DNA of 64,000 nucleotides from Pirellulales bacterium. GTDB taxonomy: Bacteria > Planctomycetota > Planctomycetia > Pirellulales > JANQPP01. This document shows, piece after piece, positions 8,468 to 17,350 of the stretch. A program made the translations under genes and the position numbers. The notes under the pieces are model-generated. The model searched no databases and was not told where the DNA came from. It saw only the letters and a list, made by a program, of their open reading frames with translations. The stretch lies in assembly GCA_028289405.1 (NCBI GenBank), contig JANQPP010000141.1, forward strand, positions 17,189 through 81,188. The letters run 5' to 3'. The number at the start of each line of letters is the position of its first letter. Position 1 is the stretch's first letter.

Positions 8468-10770
8468 TGCCCGGGCAAGACTGGTTCCACGGCCTGGAAT
8501 TTTCGGGCAATCCCTGGCCCGCCATCACCGTGTTCGTCGTGATGGCGGGCCTCGTTGTGTTTGTCTACCTGCGGCGATATCACAGCCACGGCACGGCCAA
8601 ATGCGGAAGCCTGCTCGTGTTGCGGCTACTCGCGCTGGCCCTGCTCTTGCTGATGGTCACGCAGCCCCGTTTGCTCTTGAAGCCGGATAAAATGCCGACG
8701 TTGGCGCTGATCATCGATGACTCCCTGAGCATGGGCATCCGGGATGTCCCACGATCGTCGAACGGCGAGGTCGGGGAGCACGTTTCCCGCTGGGAGCAAG
8801 TCGTCGGGCAACTTACAAGGAACAATGCTCGTACGTTGCATGCCTTGGCGGATCGGTTTGAACCACGCATCTATTTCGCGTCCGAACAAGCGAACAGCGC
8901 CCCTTCCGCGATACCGGAATTTCCGCAAGTGCTCGCCGCGCACCAGCCGCATGGCGGTGAAAGCCGCTTGGGAGCAGCCGTCGACTACGTCATCCAGCAG
9001 CCTAACGAAGCAACACCGCAAACCGTCGTGCTCGTCAGTGATGGAAATTCGACCCATGGCGATACGTTGGATACTGCCGTACAGGTCTGCCAATCTGCTG
9101 GAGTTCCTCTGTATCTCGTGGGGACTGGAAACCCTGAATCGTTCGCCGACGTGTTCTTGGCAAACGCCACCGCACCCCGGCGCGCTTACGCGGGAGACAT
9201 GCTCGCCATCGAAATTCCCGTGTACTTCCAGGGAAAGTTGGAAACCAACGTGACTCTACGGCTGAGGGACGTGGCGAATCCGGACGAGATCCTGGATGAG
9301 ATCCTGGATGAGAGGAGAATCGAGTTCCCGGAACAGGAACCTGCAAAAACCGTCTCGCTCTTCGTGCGGCCCGGCAGCAGCGGCACGAAGCAGTATCGCG
9401 TCGAAGCCGTTCCATTCCCAGGCGAAATTCACACCGCGAACAACCAAACCACCGTGGAAGTGGAAGTCATCAACACGCCATTGCGTGTGCTGCTCGCGCA
9501 GAATTATCCCAACTTCGAATATCGTTATTTGAAAGCGGCACTCGAACGCGATCCCACGATAGAGTTGTCCACCTATCTGCAACAAGCCGATCCAGGCTAT
9601 GTGGAGATTGACCGCTCGGCGATTTCCCGGTTCCCACTCCGCTACGAAGACTTTCTGGAATACGACGTCATTATCTTTGGCGACATCGATCCGCGATTGC
9701 TCGCCCGGGATGCGGGCTCGCATTTGGAGCGATTCGCGAGCGAATTCGGCGGGGGATTGGTATTCATCGCCGGGCCGCGCCACCTGCCCAAAGCGTACAC
9801 GGGCGGTGTCTGGCAGGTCCTGTTTCCATTTCAAGCAAATACACCAATTACTTTGACAGAGGCAACTTCGAACACACCGTTTCAGGTCATGCCCACGGAA
9901 GCCGGCATGTCCGATCTCACGCTGCAACTGGGAACACGCTCGGAGGACAACCTGGAGACGTGGGCGAATTTGCCGCCGCTGTTTTGGCGCCAGGATATCG
10001 GCATTCCCAAACCGGCCACGCAAGTCTTGGCGATCGCCCAATCCACGTCGTCCATGCGGGCCACATCGCTTCCGATCTTTCTTCAGCAGCGGCTAGGTGC
10101 CGGCAACGTTCGGTTTCATGCCACGGACAGCACTTGGCGGTGGCGGATCCGCAACGGGGACGTTTTCTTTGCCCGCTATTGGACGCAAACACTCCGTGCA
10201 TTGAGCAAAACGCTCCGCGCCGGTGTGGAGCGGCAAGCGGGAATTTCGCTTGACCGGCGGCGTTATGCCCCGGGAGAAGAAGTTCGAGTGGCCGTCCGTT
10301 TTTTTGACCACCGGACGATACCTGAATCCGGGAAGCTACCGCGTGTGGCCGTCACCGACAACGATACTTATTCCCAAACCATCGAATTGCGAAATTCGCC
10401 AGAGTGGCCCGCTCGTTTCGAGGCGGAGATGAGTGCTTTGCCGGCGGGAAGTTATCGAGCCACGCTCCTCGAACCCACATTGCAACACGTCCAGCCGAGC
10501 GTGACGTTTCAAGTCGAAGCCCTGCCTGGCGAGCTGGACCATCCGCATCTGAATGAGCGGGAATTGAAAATCGCGGCGGAAGCCACCGGAGGAAAGTACC
10601 TCCATGTGAACCGATGGTCCGACTTGATCGATGAGCTACCATTGCCCAGGGCCACTGCGGAATCGCCGCCAAGCGTCGTCGATCCGTGGCACCGGTGGCC
10701 CGTGCTCGCCCTGTTTTTGGCTTTGCTTACCACGGAATGGTACCTGCTGTACCGGTGGGGATGGTTATAG
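8464..10770 (+). CDS. Membrane-anchored VWA / glutamine-amidotransferase-like protein
   Basis: 768 residues. The ATG at 8464 overlaps the preceding stop by 4 bp. Two N-terminal membrane helices (about residues 18-37 and 49-72) lead to a VWA domain with MIDAS 'DDSLSMG' (about 85), a beta-sandwich region, a class I glutamine-amidotransferase-like fold ('EFGGGLVFIAGP', about 430) without an obvious catalytic Cys, another beta-sandwich and a last membrane helix near residue 750. It is a paralogue of the upstream gene and probably forms a membrane complex with it. A 12-bp in-frame tandem duplication at 9289-9312 gives 'DEILDEILDE'. Confidence 0.87.
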   Translation: MMPGQDWFHGLEFSGNPWPAITVFVVMAGLVVFVYLRRYHSHGTAKCGSLLVLRLLALALLLLMVTQPRLLLKPDKMPTLALIIDDSLSMGIRDVPRSSNGEVGEHVSRWEQVVGQLTRNNARTLHALADRFEPRIYFASEQANSAPSAIPEFPQVLAAHQPHGGESRLGAAVDYVIQQPNEATPQTVVLVSDGNSTHGDTLDTAVQVCQSAGVPLYLVGTGNPESFADVFLANATAPRRAYAGDMLAIEIPVYFQGKLETNVTLRLRDVANPDEILDEILDERRIEFPEQEPAKTVSLFVRPGSSGTKQYRVEAVPFPGEIHTANNQTTVEVEVINTPLRVLLAQNYPNFEYRYLKAALERDPTIELSTYLQQADPGYVEIDRSAISRFPLRYEDFLEYDVIIFGDIDPRLLARDAGSHLERFASEFGGGLVFIAGPRHLPKAYTGGVWQVLFPFQANTPITLTEATSNTPFQVMPTEAGMSDLTLQLGTRSEDNLETWANLPPLFWRQDIGIPKPATQVLAIAQSTSSMRATSLPIFLQQRLGAGNVRFHATDSTWRWRIRNGDVFFARYWTQTLRALSKTLRAGVERQAGISLDRRRYAPGEEVRVAVRFFDHRTIPESGKLPRVAVTDNDTYSQTIELRNSPEWPARFEAEMSALPAGSYRATLLEPTLQHVQPSVTFQVEALPGELDHPHLNERELKIAAEATGGKYLHVNRWSDLIDELPLPRATAESPPSVVDPWHRWPVLALFLALLTTEWYLLYRWGWL
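9289..9312 (+). repeat. 12-bp perfect tandem duplication inside the VWA gene
   Basis: The unit ATCCTGGATGAG occurs twice back to back, adding four residues (ILDE) in frame. Unit length is a multiple of three, so copy-number change would keep the frame. Confidence 0.9.
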
Positions 10771-10831
10771 CGGGCGATCAACACTGGCCACCACCCGCCT
10801 CATTCCTGCTGGCTGTGTTCTGGTAAATTTC

Positions 10832-12346
10832 ATGCTTCACGTCCGTCGAATTCGGCTTGGCCACAAAATCCTGATCGTGTGTCTGCTGGCTTGCCTGATA
10901 GCGCCCTGTTCGTCCACGTGGGCGCAGCGGCACCCCCGATCTGGCACACTGCAACTGGAAGCCGTGGATGCCGCCACGGACCAGTCGCTCACCGGCTTGA
11001 TTTTCCTGAAGGACGGCCAGGGGCGGCCCGTGAAGCCTCGCCGCGTGCGCGGCTGGCACGACTATCTCCTGCTCACCGGGCAAGCGCGCATCAGGCTTCC
11101 CGTGGGGAATTACTCCTTCGAACTCGACTGCGGCTTGGAGTATGCACCACGAAAAGGGCAATTCAGCATGCAGCCCGGAGCGCGGGATCGTCGCGTACTT
11201 TCCATGCGGCGGATCGCGAATTTGGCGGAGGAGGGCTGGTTCGCGGGGGACATCGATTTCCGCCATCGCGAGCGGGACGCGCTTACCTTAATGAAAGCGG
11301 CGGGCTTGCACATCGCTTGCCTCACCTTGTCGGCATCGTCCCGGGCAACCGATGCCACGGTAAGGTCCGAGGAGCATCGTTATTGGCAAACCAACGTCGT
11401 GACGGACGAAGACACTTCGCTGCTCGCGATCGGCCTAGCCGATGAACCGCTCGACGCAAGCTCCCTTTCCACCTTTGCCGATTGGCGGATGCTAAAAAAA
11501 GGCGGCAAGGCCCGGATCATTGCCGGCGCGCCGGATCACGAACACTTCCCCATATGGCTCGCGCACGGCTTGCTCGATGCCGTGCAGGTTGCGAACGCCT
11601 CCTTGACGCGGGATAGTGCGAAGCCAGCGCAAACTGGAACCAGGCCACGCGATGAGCAACTCTATCCAGGTCCGCACGGCCATGGCCGCTGGCTGCACGA
11701 CATCTTCTTTCATGCGCTCAATTGTGGGCTGGCCCTACCGCCGGTCGCGGGTAGCGGCGCGGGAAAATCACTGAATCCGCCCGGCTACCATCGCGTCTAT
11801 GCCCAACTGGAAGGGGAATGCGAATGGGACAAGTGGTGGCGGTCCGTGGAGGCGGGAAGAACCGTGGTCACCAATGGACCGCTGCTCAGGCCCTTGGCTG
11901 AAGGGTTTGGGCCGGGACATACATTCCAGGGGATTCCGGGAGAAACGCTACGGATTCAGGTTTCGCTCGATCTAGCTACACGGGACAAAATCGCTTACAT
12001 CGATTTCATTCAGAACGGATCCGTCGTGCGTAGCGTGCGGCTCGACGACGAAGCCACCGAGAATACTTTGCCGGAGCTGGAATTCAGTGCAGGCGGCTGG
12101 TTCCTCGTGCGGGTCGTGGCGGAGGTCGAGGAGACCTATCGCTTTGCCATGTCCGCGCCGTTTTTCGTCGATTTTGGCCAGGGCTTGCCGGTGAGGCGAA
12201 AGTCCGTGGAATTCTTCCGCCAGGCCCTCGATGACCTGGCAGCGCGTGAGCTTGATTCATCGAAGGACGGTGGCATGAGGGGAGCGAGCCAGGTTTCCCG
12301 CGAAGAATGGCAGGCCGCGATGGACTTCTGGAACGCCCGCTGGTAA
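10832..12346 (+). CDS. Exported CehA/McbA-like protein with degenerate metal site
   Basis: 504 residues with a secretion signal ('ILIVCLLACLIAPCSSTWAQ'). The frame is open upstream, but the ATG at 10832 gives a clean signal peptide. An N-terminal beta domain is followed by a region like the CehA/McbA metallohydrolase (PHP-like) family: 'EEGWFAGDIDFRHRERDA' then 'MKAAGLHIACLTL', 'LNCGLALPPVAGSGAG' and 'SVEAGRTVVTNGPLL'. The usual 'GDxHxH' metal ligands are replaced by 'GDIDFRH', so hydrolase activity is doubtful. It begins 61 bp after the VWA gene and is probably the last gene of the MoxR operon, so a binding role beside the VWA proteins is possible (inference). Confidence 0.7.
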   Translation: MLHVRRIRLGHKILIVCLLACLIAPCSSTWAQRHPRSGTLQLEAVDAATDQSLTGLIFLKDGQGRPVKPRRVRGWHDYLLLTGQARIRLPVGNYSFELDCGLEYAPRKGQFSMQPGARDRRVLSMRRIANLAEEGWFAGDIDFRHRERDALTLMKAAGLHIACLTLSASSRATDATVRSEEHRYWQTNVVTDEDTSLLAIGLADEPLDASSLSTFADWRMLKKGGKARIIAGAPDHEHFPIWLAHGLLDAVQVANASLTRDSAKPAQTGTRPRDEQLYPGPHGHGRWLHDIFFHALNCGLALPPVAGSGAGKSLNPPGYHRVYAQLEGECEWDKWWRSVEAGRTVVTNGPLLRPLAEGFGPGHTFQGIPGETLRIQVSLDLATRDKIAYIDFIQNGSVVRSVRLDDEATENTLPELEFSAGGWFLVRVVAEVEETYRFAMSAPFFVDFGQGLPVRRKSVEFFRQALDDLAARELDSSKDGGMRGASQVSREEWQAAMDFWNARW

Positions 12347-12373
12347 TCGGCCGGGCCCTAACCTAAAACCGCG

Positions 12374-12694
12374 TCATTCCCGCGCGGCGGGATCCGCGCA
12401 ACCGGCGGATTGGCGCTCGAGCAAATCGAGCAGCGCGCCCAGGTTCGCGAATTCGTCCAGCATCTCCTCGGGCGGGACCTGAATGCCGAATTCCCGTTCC
12501 ACGCGTAGCGCGAATTCCCACATCGTGATGGAATCGAGCCCCATCGCCAGGCTCAGAGGTTCGTCCTCCGGCAGATGACGCAACTCTTCGCGCCGCGTCA
12601 ATTCCACGACCATATCGAGAATCCGCTGTTTGGCCTCCGAGCGGTTCATGTCTTGGCAATTCTCCGGCTCATCCTGCAAGGGGATTGTATTCAT
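12374..12694 (-). CDS. Acyl carrier protein (orphan)
   Basis: 106 residues, with the phosphopantetheine attachment motif 'GLDSI' (Ser55) and the following recognition helix 'TMWEFALRVEREFGIQVP'. The N-terminal 15 residues before the second Met are unusual for an ACP, so the start could be 12649, although neither has a clear ribosome binding site. No ketosynthase, adenylation or acyltransferase gene lies nearby; the neighbours are a lipoprotein and small cysteine-containing proteins. It could be a specialised carrier rather than the housekeeping AcpP, which is normally about 77-85 residues and flanked by fabD/fabG/fabF. Confidence 0.87.
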   Translation of the reverse strand: MNTIPLQDEPENCQDMNRSEAKQRILDMVVELTRREELRHLPEDEPLSLAMGLDSITMWEFALRVEREFGIQVPPEEMLDEFANLGALLDLLERQSAGCADPAARE

Positions 12695-12808
12695 ATGCCT
12701 GCTCGGACCAGCGCATTTCCTGTCATCGGAACTCCGTTCGGTTTCTCCACAATGCCGCTGGAGATGCCCCTACAAACGCACTGTGCGGCCCGTGCGGATT
12801 TTTCGAGA

Positions 12809-13681
12809 TTACTGTACCTGGCTTGCTGTCGTTGACAACCGAATCAACGGCACACCCGATGGTTGCGGCGGCTGCCACATCTCCGGCCTGTACAGGCTAT
12901 TCTGATTGAAGAGCACTTCTCCCAAATCGAGCCCCAATTCCAGTTGCGCGGCGGGCCAGCGAATGTCGATTGATTCCGGCAGCACGGCTCCCGTGGCAGG
13001 ATCCCGCTGCCGGCCACTGGCCACGGCGCCGGCCAGATACTCGCCTCGGGCATCGTAGAGATGCTGTTCCAGGACTTGTCCGCTGGCCGGGTCGAGCAGC
13101 AGAATCCGCCGGAGCCGCCGCCCGTCTTTCCATCGCTCGCTATCGACGCGTAGGCGACCGTCTCCTCCCTCATACGGTCCCGCATGGTATTCATCCGCGG
13201 CGAAACGCACCAGACCTAGCGCCTCGGCCAGCCACTCTGGGGGAACCGGCAGCATCCGCCGCGCTTGTGGGGAAGCCAAATCGGCGTGGCGGCCATACAG
13301 CACCCCGTCGATCGGCGAGCGGCGGATCCACATCCAGAATTCCTCGTCGTTACTGCCCAGATCCGCTTCCGTCCCCAACGGCGAGAAGACCTGCAACCGC
13401 AAACGCCGGGGCCGCTCGTACGCCAAGAGCGCTTTCAATCGCGTCACGCCCATGCCATTGATTTTCGCCTGAGGCGCGGAGAAGTTAGCCACGCGGTCCG
13501 TATTCTCGTTGACAACTTGTATCACCTCATCGAGCGACGCATTGGCCAGCAGCTTGGGCGGCGGAGGCTGCGTGTATTGCCGCACCATTTGCGGGCAGCC
13601 GGCTCCCGTGCCAAAGAGCACCAACAACAATGGGGCAAGAGACAGGCGGCGACGCACGAGCAATCCAGACTTTTTCGTCAC
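12809..13681 (-). CDS. Lipoprotein with LolA/LolB-like (DUF4292-type) fold
   Basis: 290 residues from a GTG. A basic start and hydrophobic run end in a lipobox at 'GTGAGC' (Cys at about residue 29), so a lipid-anchored product is expected. The body has features of outer-membrane-lipoprotein carrier-like proteins: 'NFSAPQAKINGMGVTRLKALLAYERP', 'RLQVFSPLGTEADLGSND' and 'FWMWI', a beta-rich half barrel that binds acyl chains in LolA/LolB. No localisation partner is adjacent. It starts 12 bp after the stop of the next gene upstream, so the two are probably co-transcribed. The function assignment is by fold likeness only. Confidence 0.7.
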   Translation of the reverse strand: MTKKSGLLVRRRLSLAPLLLVLFGTGAGCPQMVRQYTQPPPPKLLANASLDEVIQVVNENTDRVANFSAPQAKINGMGVTRLKALLAYERPRRLRLQVFSPLGTEADLGSNDEEFWMWIRRSPIDGVLYGRHADLASPQARRMLPVPPEWLAEALGLVRFAADEYHAGPYEGGDGRLRVDSERWKDGRRLRRILLLDPASGQVLEQHLYDARGEYLAGAVASGRQRDPATGAVLPESIDIRWPAAQLELGLDLGEVLFNQNSLYRPEMWQPPQPSGVPLIRLSTTASQVQ

Positions 13682-13693
13682 GGGAAGTAACCG

Positions 13694-14188
13694 TTAAGCT
13701 GCCTCGGAAAAGAGCAACACTTCTAATCGTTGTTGCAGGACTTGTTGTTCGTCCTCGCTCAGCGGCACGATGGCGACGGTGTATTGTTTGCTCACGCGGG
13801 GGCAGTAAATGGTCAAACCGCCCGCGACGTCCTCATCGTCCCAGGCGTCTTCCCAACGGGCCACTCGGCGCCGGACGAGCAAAAGCGCCAGCACGTACCT
13901 CAGCGGCTGTTGCTCTTCCTGTCCTTCTAGCTCCTCGAAGAGTTGCAGCAGCACGTCGTTGGGAGCGAGGTGGACCTTCCGCTTGGGCAGTTTCACCGGC
14001 ATCCGTGACTTCCACCAGCCGATGGCTTCCTCCGGCGGACCGGGCCAGGCATCGGCGGCGTAATCCAATCGGCGGACTTCGTGTCCCTCCCGCAGCAGCA
14101 CCGAGAAAAAATCCTCCCCGGGTTGCAGGTCCCGCCCGCTGGCGGCGCAACAGCGTGTGCAATGGGGATATTCCAGTTCCATGGCCAT
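13694..14188 (-). CDS. Conserved hypothetical protein with N-terminal cysteine cluster
   Basis: 164 residues, family not named. The N-terminus has a probable metal-binding cluster 'CTRCCAASGRDLQPGEDFF', followed by an acidic region ('WEDAWDDED') and a helical C-terminus with 'LSEDEQQVLQQRLEVLL'. No signal peptide or membrane segment, so it is probably cytoplasmic. The start may be 14188 or the second Met at 14182; neither has a strong ribosome binding site. It is packed 12 bp upstream of the lipoprotein gene. The arrangement suggests a small planctomycete-specific operon with the lipoprotein and possibly the zinc-ribbon gene upstream. Confidence 0.65.
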   Translation of the reverse strand: MAMELEYPHCTRCCAASGRDLQPGEDFFSVLLREGHEVRRLDYAADAWPGPPEEAIGWWKSRMPVKLPKRKVHLAPNDVLLQLFEELEGQEEQQPLRYVLALLLVRRRVARWEDAWDDEDVAGGLTIYCPRVSKQYTVAIVPLSEDEQQVLQQRLEVLLFSEAA

Positions 14189-14258
14189 GGCTCATGACAC
14201 AGCAAACGGCTCGTGAAGCGTTTTGGGCCGCGAATCGTACGCGAAACGGCCTTGCGGC

Positions 14259-14498
14259 TCAATACGCGGTGAAGAACCGCTGATCTGTCCCCCCCGGACC
14301 AATCCGCAACCGCACGGCTTTTAGGCAGCGCGGGCAGCGCCCTTCGTAGGCGGTCTCCGCCTTATTGAGATAGATTCGCGCGTAAATACCGCAGCATTCA
14401 AACCTTACGCCGACGAACCGGCGTCCCGAGGGGGCGGAATTCGGGGACCCTGTGGACGAATCTTCACTGGTCAGGTCGAGGTTTTCTCCAGGCGGCAT
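14259..14498 (-). CDS. Small zinc-ribbon-like protein
   Basis: 79 residues. A strong GGAGG lies 8 bp before the ATG at 14498. After a disordered Ser/Pro-rich start, the core 'VGVRFECCGIYARIYLN' and 'YEGRCPRCLKAVRLRIG' place Cys35/Cys36 and Cys55/Cys58 to form a zinc ribbon. The ending 'GTDQRFFTAY' looks conserved-protein-like. No partner is identified. It precedes the 164-residue protein by 70 bp and may share its transcript. I do not recognise a named family. Confidence 0.68.
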   Translation of the reverse strand: MPPGENLDLTSEDSSTGSPNSAPSGRRFVGVRFECCGIYARIYLNKAETAYEGRCPRCLKAVRLRIGPGGTDQRFFTAY

Positions 14499-14619
14499 CC
14501 CGAGTCCTCCCCGCGCGGCGTGGACATTTTCTACCAGATTTTATCGGCCAAACCGTGTTCGCGGTGCTGCCGAGTGTGATTTTTCGGAGGCTGGCCCACC
14601 ATGTTGCTACAGGCCGTCG

Positions 14620-16323
14620 TCAATCTTCTATGCCATTTTTGCTGGAATGGTCGATGGCGATGGAAATGTCATCTTTCCCATTTGAATCCGTCTTCCCGCC
14701 GTCGTCCTTCCCATTCCGATAGACGCTGTAGAGTACGAATCCTCCCTTTACGCGGTGATAGATAAAGCCCTCTTCTCGGAAGGGATCGGGCGGGATGGCC
14801 TTGATAAAATCTGGGGCCAATTCTTGTAACTCGTGGGGATATTCGCCGTGCGTGCGATGGAACCGTTCCACGGCAATGGCCAACTTGTTCAGGTTGGTTC
14901 TTGCGGATAAATATTCCCATTCATTATGTGTTGCTCCTGGCAGTGACAAAAAAAGAACGACGTGTGCAAAATAGTCCGCCGTGTACGTACGGATGGTGAG
15001 TACACGGAAGAGCCAGTGCTCGTATTTGAAGTTTTGCAATCGCCGCTGTGCCAAACGGCGCCGATTGTTTATGTCGTTGATAATGTTCCGTTCCGCTGCT
15101 TTGCGCAATTCATAAGTTGGAAGTCGGGCGGCCAAAATCGTTTCATCCACTCCCTCATTCACTTCCCGGAGAACCATATTCCAATCGATGACGAACAAGG
15201 TCCAAAAATCAATCCATTCTAGGAATTCCGGTCGGTCCCTGTGCGGAACCAACATCTTCATTGGACCCGCGCGATGTCGTGGGATGTCGGACAAAAAATC
15301 CAGCAACGCCAAGCGTGCGATTAACATGCGCTCGTCGAGACGTAATAGAAAATCGCCAATCCGCGTGTTCATCCGCTGCAAATCGTGCAATTGATCCGCC
15401 GGAAGAGGATGATGTTGTAGCCACGCACGGCAAGCATTCAGTGCGCGTATTTCAAAATAGATCGCGAGCCAATTGATACGCCAATCAGGAATGCGGGCGA
15501 ATTTGCGCACCAGTTTGAGGTAGGCTTCCATGTCGTCAAGTGCGTCGGCGAACCGGCCTTTTCCGGTGGCCAGCATCGCCCGCGCCAACTGCATCAGAGT
15601 CAGGTCTTGTGCCGGAAAAACGAACGGATCAAAAAAATAAAGTTCGAAGTTGGCGAAACCTGGGTAGCCACGATTCAACCATTCCTCCCCAAAGTTAAAC
15701 CGCACTAAAGGGGAATAATACATTGGCTTCTCGGCGGCTTGCCGCACGATAGCCAGTGTTTCGTCGTTGGCGGCGATCCATTTTGCCAGGAATGGGAATT
15801 CCGCCTCTCGCCAAGGACCGGCAACTGCTTCTTCCAAGTGTTCTAGGAGCCGTTGTTCAACAGATTTTTCGTTATCCCCTTCCCGGGGTTGCGCGAGTTC
15901 GTGCCCTTCCTGCTTGGCAAACGTCACCAGATCCACGAAACATGCTCCGTCCTCGCTGGGCGGATCGCCCACATACTTTTGGAAGTTCGGGGAGCCGAAA
16001 TAGGCTTGGCGATGCGGCTCAGGCACGATGCCTGGTCCGACGGTGGCCCACAAATCGGCTGCCGCGTTGTTCTCCACGGTCACGCCCCGCGCGGCCAACG
16101 CGTTCACGGCGGCGAAGTAATCGATCCAGCCATCCTCCGCCACCGGCTCGGTGAGATACGTGGTTTCTGGGGAGATGGTCACCCGCAGCCAACGGTCGAG
16201 AATCCCCCACTCTTCGCCTCTTGCTTCCATGCTGTTCTGCATGGCAATCAAGAACACCCCCACCGCCAAGCGGCAAGGCAACTTGAACAGCGCGGCACAC
16301 GAAAGGCTGCGTGATGCGAACAT
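14620..16323 (-). CDS. Large exported protein with pseudopilin-like C-terminus
   Basis: 567 residues. The ATG at 16323 has an ideal GAGGAAG 6 bp upstream and opens a signal peptide ('LAVGVFLIAMQNSMEARGEE'), so the longer upstream frame is rejected. The long helical body has no family I can name. The last 80 residues resemble the globular part of type II secretion pseudopilins: 'LNKLAIAVERFHRTHGEYPHELQELAPDFI', then 'IPPDPF', 'GFVLYSVYRNGKDDGG'. There is no prepilin N-terminus, so this domain is carried by an ordinary secreted protein. Proteins of this build are seen in planctomycetes; the role is unknown. Function cannot be inferred from the neighbours. Confidence 0.72.
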   Translation of the reverse strand: MFASRSLSCAALFKLPCRLAVGVFLIAMQNSMEARGEEWGILDRWLRVTISPETTYLTEPVAEDGWIDYFAAVNALAARGVTVENNAAADLWATVGPGIVPEPHRQAYFGSPNFQKYVGDPPSEDGACFVDLVTFAKQEGHELAQPREGDNEKSVEQRLLEHLEEAVAGPWREAEFPFLAKWIAANDETLAIVRQAAEKPMYYSPLVRFNFGEEWLNRGYPGFANFELYFFDPFVFPAQDLTLMQLARAMLATGKGRFADALDDMEAYLKLVRKFARIPDWRINWLAIYFEIRALNACRAWLQHHPLPADQLHDLQRMNTRIGDFLLRLDERMLIARLALLDFLSDIPRHRAGPMKMLVPHRDRPEFLEWIDFWTLFVIDWNMVLREVNEGVDETILAARLPTYELRKAAERNIINDINNRRRLAQRRLQNFKYEHWLFRVLTIRTYTADYFAHVVLFLSLPGATHNEWEYLSARTNLNKLAIAVERFHRTHGEYPHELQELAPDFIKAIPPDPFREEGFIYHRVKGGFVLYSVYRNGKDDGGKTDSNGKDDISIAIDHSSKNGIED

Positions 16324-16437
16324 GGTGTTCTTCCTCAGGCGGAACAACGAGCGAGACGAGAGCGTGCCCCTACCCTTCATTGTCGCCGCCGATGAAGCGG
16401 ACGCAATGTCTGGGAGGTCTTTTGCCGCGTCCTCGAC

Positions 16438-17184
16438 CTACAGAAAACGCCACTCGCCGGTAGCCAGGACATACGCGCCCAGCAGGCCGTTGGTGATGGC
16501 GTGGGCCGTGACACAGTCCCAAATATTGCGGGTGCGGACCATGAGCCAGGTGACCATCGAAAACCAGGCTGCCGCCGCCAGCAGTTCGCCCGGATGCGTC
16601 AGCATGGGAAACACGGTGCCCACCACCAGGGCCATGCGGTTCACGCTGCCAAAGGGGACTTCCCACCAGTCGGGCCGCATCACGAACCGCATCAAAAACC
16701 CACGCAGGAAGAATTCCTCGATGATCGGCACGATGGCCACCAGGCCGCAAAACCGCAGCACGAGATAGGCCAACACCTGCCCCTGCCGGTCAGGCCATTG
16801 CTCCCAAGGATTGAAGGCGGGCCGGGCGCCGAAGTCCGCATAGCCCAGGAGTGCCCAAAGCCGCTCTTCGAGCCGCAGTTGGCACAGCCCGATCCAGAGG
16901 ACGACGCCCACCACACCCACGACAACGGCCAGGCCGCTCACTCGGCACGGAAACTCGCGATAAACGGGCCACGCCAGTACCATGGCCACGCCGGTCAGTG
17001 CCAGTTTCGCGGCATAGATCCAGGGGTAGTTGTCGTAGCTGACCTGCCACGAAGAGGCGGTTTCCGCGGCATCGGGGTCCGGCGGCGTGGGCTCGAAAGA
17101 GCCGACAATCATGTACACCGCCATGGGGAGCACATACGCCACCCACTTCTGCTCACGCAGCAAGTCTTGCCAACGATTCCACAT
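16438..17184 (-). CDS. CAAX prenyl protease-related (CPBP, PEP-CTERM-associated) membrane protease
   Basis: 248 residues with about six membrane segments. The CPBP glutamate motif 'IIEEFFLRGFLMR' and the later histidines ('THPGELLAAAAWF', 'DCVTAHAITNGLLG') mark an intramembrane metalloprotease. The spacing and the ending 'RNIWDCVTAHAITN' fit the subtype described beside exosortase/PEP-CTERM systems (the pepcterm_CAAX family). No exosortase lies in the window, but a PEP-CTERM protein does (60741-61763). It is likely in the cytoplasmic membrane. Divergent from the dehydrogenase gene, with 166 bp between starts. Confidence 0.83.
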   Translation of the reverse strand: MWNRWQDLLREQKWVAYVLPMAVYMIVGSFEPTPPDPDAAETASSWQVSYDNYPWIYAAKLALTGVAMVLAWPVYREFPCRVSGLAVVVGVVGVVLWIGLCQLRLEERLWALLGYADFGARPAFNPWEQWPDRQGQVLAYLVLRFCGLVAIVPIIEEFFLRGFLMRFVMRPDWWEVPFGSVNRMALVVGTVFPMLTHPGELLAAAAWFSMVTWLMVRTRNIWDCVTAHAITNGLLGAYVLATGEWRFL

Positions 17185-17350
17185 GTCAGAACGGCTCCTG
17201 CCAGTTATTCAGTCCGGAAGGATTGTAGCGGCACTCGCCCATTTCAGCGATGCGACCAATGGTACTCCATTGTAGAACGCTGTTTTGTTACGTTGGCGAG
17301 CAGGTTGAATCCGCGTGGGGACTCAAAAAGGCCATCGCCGACCAAGTGGA

